In this document: positions 28,649 to 33,675 of the stretch, one piece after another
How the letters are laid out: every line of letters starts with the position of its first letter
Position numbering within the stretch: the first letter of the stretch is position 1
DNA from: Gnetum montanum
Taxonomy: Eukaryota > Streptophyta > Gnetopsida > Gnetales > Gnetaceae
Assembly (NCBI GenBank): GCA_015680685.1
Contig: MNCI01022316.1
Coordinates: 24,798-58,472 of the forward strand
Length of the DNA: 33,675 nt
Reading direction: 5' to 3'
Translations under genes and position numbers: made by a program
The notes under the pieces: model-generated
The model's input: the letters and a program-made list of their open reading frames with translations, nothing else
Databases searched by the model: none
Told to the model about the DNA's origin: nothing

Positions 28649-30870
28649 ATGTCTTTCAGCCAATCAACTATATTACCCTACAACTTCACTGACAATGCTT
28701 TTGGCCAGGAGGCTATGAGGGTCTACAACCCCAAAGACCCTATTGTGATTGAAAGTAGACAATTCCTTAGGCTAAAGGATTAAAGCCTAAATTTTTCCAC
28801 CATAAATAAAGAACATTATAATTTCATTTATGCAAGAATTCAAATGGGCCTACTCATTCCACGTGAGGAAGCTGAAGCCAAACATGAGTATGAGCTTATC
28901 CACCATGACAAGAAGGATTGCATCCCTTTCCCATTCCCATACAATAAAATTCCTTTTAATGACACCCACACCTATGTTATATCTCATTTGATTGAGCTAG
29001 ATGAGTAGAGTGAGAAGCTCAATATGGTGAGCCAACACGAAGAAACCAATGAGTTTGAAGCTGAGCCTAAACTTGACAACCTCATTGTAGGTCTATTCTA
29101 AGTGATAAGCCCCTAGGTTATCATGCTTACTTCAACCCCTCTAGTTACTTCAATAGTTTAGATGCCTCAATTATCATCTCCCATATATCCCACAATATTT
29201 GGGACTACACCAATTATAGCCATACACTAGGTGCAACTTGCACCATAGACAACCTCCTCATTCTCATCAATGTCCTTTTCCAAACAACCTCATTCCATTC
29301 ACCTAGTGTTGGTGATGTCTACCTCACCATCTCAATTTTTCATACCAATAGCACCCTCATTGGGACCCCAAGAAACACAAGCCTCTCATACTCCTTTTGT
29401 CCCCTTTGTGCCTCAAGTTCTAGCACAAACATCTTTTTCTTTGTTTAGCCCACCTATAATCACCATAACCCCACCTCTCCCTTCAATACCACAACCTATC
29501 ATGAGGCCACTAGTCTTAAATCTTCTTCCTCAACCATCAACATAAACACTACAACCCACAAGGATGTCCCAAGGCTTGGATCAAGCTTTCCAAATGATCC
29601 AAGACCTTAACGAAGAGCTACGAAATCTTAAAGCCAACATAACTCAGATGGTCAAGGCTCTATATTTCTACCAAGATGACCCTATAAGCCCTATTATGCC
29701 TCAACTAACCTTGCCCGCATGCTTACCTATTCCAAACTTCACCAAATACAATGGTGAAGGGGATCACAACATACATCTAGTAACCTTCCAATCTAAGTGC
29801 CTCTTCTTGCAAGCTTGGCCTCATACAATACGACAAATTTTCCCCATGTCTCTAAAAGGAAAGGCTCTAGATTGGTACTAAACCTTGCCTAGAGGTTCTA
29901 TCTCTTCCCTTGAGGACTTGATTAGCCAATTTGTCAAATGCTTTAGATACAACTTAAAGTTAGATGCCACATTGGACCAATTGATGAAGGTGAGGTAAGG
30001 GCCATGTGAACCAGCCAAAAGATTCATTCAAAGGTGAAAAAAAATACTTAACAAGATTCTAGAACCTATTTCTAGAACCCTCCTCTTGGCCATTTATAGG
30101 GGACTAGTAAATGACTTTATCAAGTTAAAGTTGTACTACTTAGAGCCCTAGTCACTAAGACAAGCCTTCTCACAAACCAAAAACATTGAGGTGGTAGTTC
30201 AGGCTAGCAATGATCCAACCTATGTGGCCTACAAAAACCAACATGCGAGGAGAGATAATAATAAAACTAAGCAAGAACACACAATCATCACTACAGTAAC
30301 AAAAGACTCAAAACAAGGAAAGAGGCAATGATCATCACCATGCAACACATCCCCTGACTCATCACAACCATCCACTTCCTATGCCCCAAATCAACCAAGA
30401 TCAAAATTTGGAATTAAGAATAGGTCTAAGCACATAAATTTTTCTATGAAGCCCTTTTAGCTCTTAGAAAAATTAATTAAAGACAACCATATACAACATA
30501 ATCAATTGTCTGAAGAGATTCGCAAGAGACATGATCATCTTTGCGACATAGCTAGAGACCCAATGATAGCTACCAAATATGATATGAAGCTGCTAGGGTA
30601 CTTTAGATTGGATAGGTATTGCTATTATCATAAAATGGTTGGTCATAACATCAATTTTTGCCTAGCATTAAAGGATGACATCCAGAAGACAGTAGACCAC
30701 GAAGAGTTGGTATTGGATGAGCCTAACTCTCCAAAAGCCCACAAAAAATTTCATACTATAGTCTCATTCATAGAAACCAAATGGTTTAATCCTTCCAAGG
30801 AACCAATTTTCATTAGAGTACTACAAAAATCCCAAAACACAAAGACAAGAGTGCCATTCATCGTATAGGT
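28649..30870 (+). pseudogene. Gag of element 4
   Basis: From MSFSQSTILPYNF at 28649 one frame continues for about 740 codons with no frameshift that I can find, but with 15 stops (eight TAG, five TAA, two TGA). Parts in order: YNFIYARIQMGL; a Pro/Ser/Thr-rich stretch (29270-29545); a helical segment (AFQMIQDLNEELRNLK); the Gag core (NFTKYNGEGDHNIHLVTF, QAWPHTIRQIFPMSLKGKALDWY, FIKLKLYYL). Then comes the knuckle YCYYHKMVGHNINFC near 30640 (C-x2-H-x4-H-x4-C). It ends in FIVQVPPPPP-like linker sequence, where the Gln is written TAG. The Met is the first in a frame that directly follows the leader repeats. Confidence 0.8.
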
Positions 30871-32090
30871 ACCACCTCCTCCACCCTTAAGAAACCTTTC
30901 ATTATACATGTCCCCCCTCTATTGGCTTCAATATCACAATGTAATCAACAAGTTACTAGTCCTTCAAAACCCATGGAACCATTTGTTATTTGGGTCCCTC
31001 CACCTTCAAAAAATAAGCCTACAATAATCCATGACCAAAGCCCACCTATAATGGCCCACAACTCAAAGGTTAGTAAGAAACCACCATCACAACAGGGGTG
31101 AAAGTAACTTGTCATCAAACCAACGAAAAAGCCCAGTAAACGTAACCAACCAAGACCTACACCAAAATCAACAGCATCCATGGACAAGGGTCCCAAGGCA
31201 CATGAACCAAAATCTAAGCCAAAAACTTTAAAAAGGATGGAAGGGGTTAGAACCACTAAGGCCAAAAAGTTACAAGCCAAGGAAAAGAGCTTCCTTGTAA
31301 CCATGGAACATGTCACATGATCCCTTAGGAAAAAGAACATGTTACCAAACTTGTATGACTTGGTCATGACATCTCCAACTAATCGAGATGTACTAGCTCA
31401 AGTTTTAACCTCTATCCCTATGAGTAGAGGCATGCTAACCAACAAAGAATCAATCCACTCTATCATTGAGCAAGCTTCACTTAGAGAAAACAGACATCAA
31501 CCCATGCTCAACTTCCATGACAGTGAAGTAAAGGTTGACTCTAGAAATAGAGAAGTGCTATCTACCCCTCTCCTCATTACTATATGTGTGGGCAAGTACA
31601 AGGGCCATTTTGTTCATGTAGATGATGGAGCAGCAACAAACATTGTACCATTTTCCATTGTTAACAAGCTAGGCTTAATCGAGAATATCTAGGAGAACAC
31701 TACCTCAGCACTCAAGTCATTTAATGGCTCATAGGTAGTAGTTCAAGGTTCCATCTCCTTAGATTTTTTGGTTGGGGAATAGTTTCCCACATCTACCAAC
31801 TTCCTAGTAGTTGAAGAGATACCTAGGTTTAACTTGATCCTAGGGAGGCCATGGTTTTCTATGTTTTGCGTAGTCTCATTTCCTATACATCAGGAAATTC
31901 ACTTGCCATATGAGGGAGGGGAAATTTTCATTTGTGGGGACAATATGTTAGTATCATTGGTTAACTATGTTAACACTAATTAAGGTTTAAAGGTGGAGTT
32001 TCAAAAGGAAACTCCCGACACCCAAATTGGGGCCAACAACATTGAGAACAACAACGATGCAAATAATGCCAATTTTGTGACATAGGACAA
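30871..32090 (+). pseudogene. Linker and protease of element 4
   Basis: A frameshift near 30885 moves the frame. Then come PFIIHVPPL, EPFVIWVPPPS and a basic linker rich in Lys and Pro (31090-31290). The pre-protease block is MLPNLYDLVMTSPTNRDVL. The active site HVDDGAATNIVP is at 31615-31650, with D-D-G. Next come VVVQGSISLDFLVGE, FNLILGRPWF and IHQEIHLPYEGGEIF. Stops at 31690, 31733 and 31782 are TAG; the last aligns with a Gln in element 1. No RT follows. Confidence 0.8.
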
Positions 32091-32820
32091 TCAATGAAAA
32101 TTCCTACAACTTGTCATGCTAAATAAGAGAAATAGTGGTCATAGAATCATGCCAAAAGGATTCCTTGATCTCTCAAAGATTAAACAATAATTTTGTGGTA
32201 AATGTCTCATGCATTCCTTTGTCAGTTGTTTGTTTACCTTTATAACATTATATCATGTTTTAATGTTGACTGTAGTCTTATGTGCTCTTTCTAGAGCATC
32301 TCATACTTGTTAGGAAAATACTGAGACCATGATCCGTTAAGAACTTAAACTGGTAATATGGCCTTCCATGGCCTTAATCTAATGATATTATAGCCCGCTA
32401 AGGCCTAAAACTAGCAATATGACCCACCAAGGCCTAAAATTGATATTGTGATGACTTACCGAGGCCTAAAATGACTAGGTTGCTAGGACCGAAAGCCAGT
32501 GGATTTGTAGTCTTCCTCTTATCTCTTTTGTGTGTACATTGGGACATGTTTACTTTATCGCATTTTTCATAGTTTTTACTTTAAAATCCCCCATCTCTTT
32601 TACATTTCTTATGTTTTTCACTTCATTATCAAATTTTACTTAGTAGTCATATTATTTTAATTTATAGCCTTTATGCAAAAGAAAATCTTGGAAAACTAAA
32701 ATGTAAAAACATAAAAATCTAAAAAGTATTTATCCAAAAAAATGGCCATGGAATATTCTTAACCATAGTTGTAAGAGCAATACATAGTTGTTGGCATACT
32801 CAAACATAGTTGAGGGAGGG
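32091..32820. other. 3' non-coding part of element 4
   Basis: GGCCTAAAA(C/T)T-GCAATATGACC repeats occur at 32340-32480, related to the post-protease repeats of elements 1 and 3. The rest is T-rich then A-rich. A purine run GAGGGAGGG (32812-32820) sits just before the composition jump and might be a polypurine tract, but the expected LTR sequence does not follow. Confidence 0.5.
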
Positions 32821-33675
32821 CACTCGGGTTAACCTGCCGCGCTTCTTCCTCGAGGCCCTCTGCCTTTAGCGACAGGGTTGCCGTTCAGGGCTTATTTTGG
32901 CCCTGTGGAGGGGGGCAGGGGTGCAGGGGGCACCGGGCCCATCCTCTTCCCCCACTAGGGGCCATCGCGCTGCCCCCTGCTTCCCCCCCTTCCTCCACTA
33001 TGCGGCGACAGGCCACTCTCCACCTTTCCTGGGGCCGCCACCCTCACAGCAACCCTGCCCTCTCGCCCAACCCCCCAGCGCCCCCCCGCACTGGGAGGTG
33101 TAGCTTCAACAGGCGGTTGCGGCGGCTCAAGAGGCCGAGCAACGGTCCTCGAAGAGTCGGTGGACCGAGGCCCTGGCCAAGTGGCGCGCCGACCATGATG
33201 CCCAACTCTAGGAACAAGCCCAGCAGCTAAACAGGCAGCATACGCTCGCAATGGAGACCTTGCGTGCCCAGCTCATGGATGAGCTCTGGGACCAGATCAG
33301 GGAGGAACTACGCTAGGAGGAGGCGGATCGACAGGCCCAGGAGGCGACGGCCCGAGAGGAGTAGGAATGTCTGCAAGAGGAAGAGGTGCAACGGCAATGG
33401 CAACTCGACCGGGCGCATCAGCATAGCGCCTGCCAATGGCTCAGGGGGGGTGCTGCCCGTATAGCATCCTTGGAATTAGCTGTGAGAGCTCCTGGGGGAA
33501 GCTCAGACGGCACATCCAGCGCACGTCCGCTAGATTCCACCCGGATGCGGGGGATTCTTCATGGGACCGGCGTAGGCGCGAGGCTCTTCTGCAAGGGTTT
33601 CAACAGGCCACGAACTTCGTGGACACAGAGGACCATCGTGCCACCCTGGACCTGCTCCACGAGTTGGAGTTGCCT
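32821..33675 (+). pseudogene. GC-rich, coiled-coil Gag-like frame of another element, runs off the window
   Basis: A frame from about 32870 is Pro-rich (GPPPSQQPCPLAQPPSAPPH). It then becomes a Gln/Glu/Arg-rich helix with heptad-like spacing (LQQAVAAAQEAEQRSSKSRW, AMETLRAQLMDELWDQIREE, ECLQEEEVQRQWQLDRAHQH). Four in-frame stops, all TAG, fall at Gln-compatible places. After a run of seven Gs near 33430 the likely frame shifts to ALLQGFQQATNFVDTEDHRA up to the window edge. This looks like a retroelement Gag, but no knuckle or enzyme domain is in view, so the class is open. Base composition and CpG content differ sharply from all sequence to the left. Confidence 0.5.

Noticed and set aside
30945-31367. 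Minus-strand frame of 140 codons
   Set aside because: It lies antisense to the linker and pre-protease block of element 4, which matches elements 1 and 3 on the plus strand.
1-33675. tRNA, rRNA or other structural RNA genes
   Set aside because: Reading by eye gave no cloverleaf or rRNA-like block; the tRNA-related matches are primer-binding sites of retrotransposons.

Overview
The window looks like heterochromatic plant nuclear DNA from a large, repeat-rich genome. The evidence is plant-type Ty3/gypsy LTR retrotransposons (Athila/Tat-like Gag, RT, RNase H and integrase), short T-rich GT-AG introns, and almost no intact reading frames. The species cannot be told from the sequence; a gymnosperm is only a guess. 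I see no rRNA, tRNA, CRISPR array or intact host gene.

Layout. (1) A decayed multi-exon gene on the + strand (family not recognised) starts before base 1 and ends near 14.2 kb. Its second exon is split at base 900. (2) The split is caused by a complete 10.7-kb LTR retrotransposon on the - strand (element 1, 901-11597). It has 2.1-2.5 kb LTRs, a perfect ATACC target duplication, a primer-binding site and a polypurine tract. Inside it has only Gag and protease and no pol. Removing it and one ATACC rejoins the exon in the same reading frame. (3) A second complete element on the - strand (element 2, 14486-23874; LTRs of 836 and 808 bp, ATCAT target duplication, Asp-tRNA-type primer site) is a decayed Athila-like element. 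Gag, protease, RT, RNase H and integrase are recognisable. It contains a 574-N gap and two assembly faults, each a flipped piece bounded by single Ns. (4) Element 2 landed beside or inside element 3, a - strand Gag-protease fragment (about 23.9-26.7 kb). (5) Element 4 is a + strand Gag-protease copy of the same pol-less family (about 26.8-32.8 kb). It is head-to-head with element 3 and has a decayed version of element 1's primer site. (6) At about 32.82 kb composition changes abruptly to very GC-rich DNA carrying a coiled-coil, Gag-like frame that runs off the window.

How the parts relate. Elements 1, 3 and 4 form one family: long LTRs with iterated motifs, tandem repeats in the leader, Gag with a C-x2-H-x4-H-x4-C knuckle, a linker iterating a PFVIKVPP-like motif, and a protease whose active site reads D-D-G. 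None shows RT or integrase, so they presumably borrowed these from an autonomous element. Element 2 shows the kind of pol they would need but has a different primer site, so it is not shown to be the partner.

A striking feature of all the decayed frames is that nearly every in-frame stop is TAG or TAA at a position where Gln fits, while frameshifts are rare. Cytosine deamination in methylated repeats is the likely reason, but the pattern deserves measurement.
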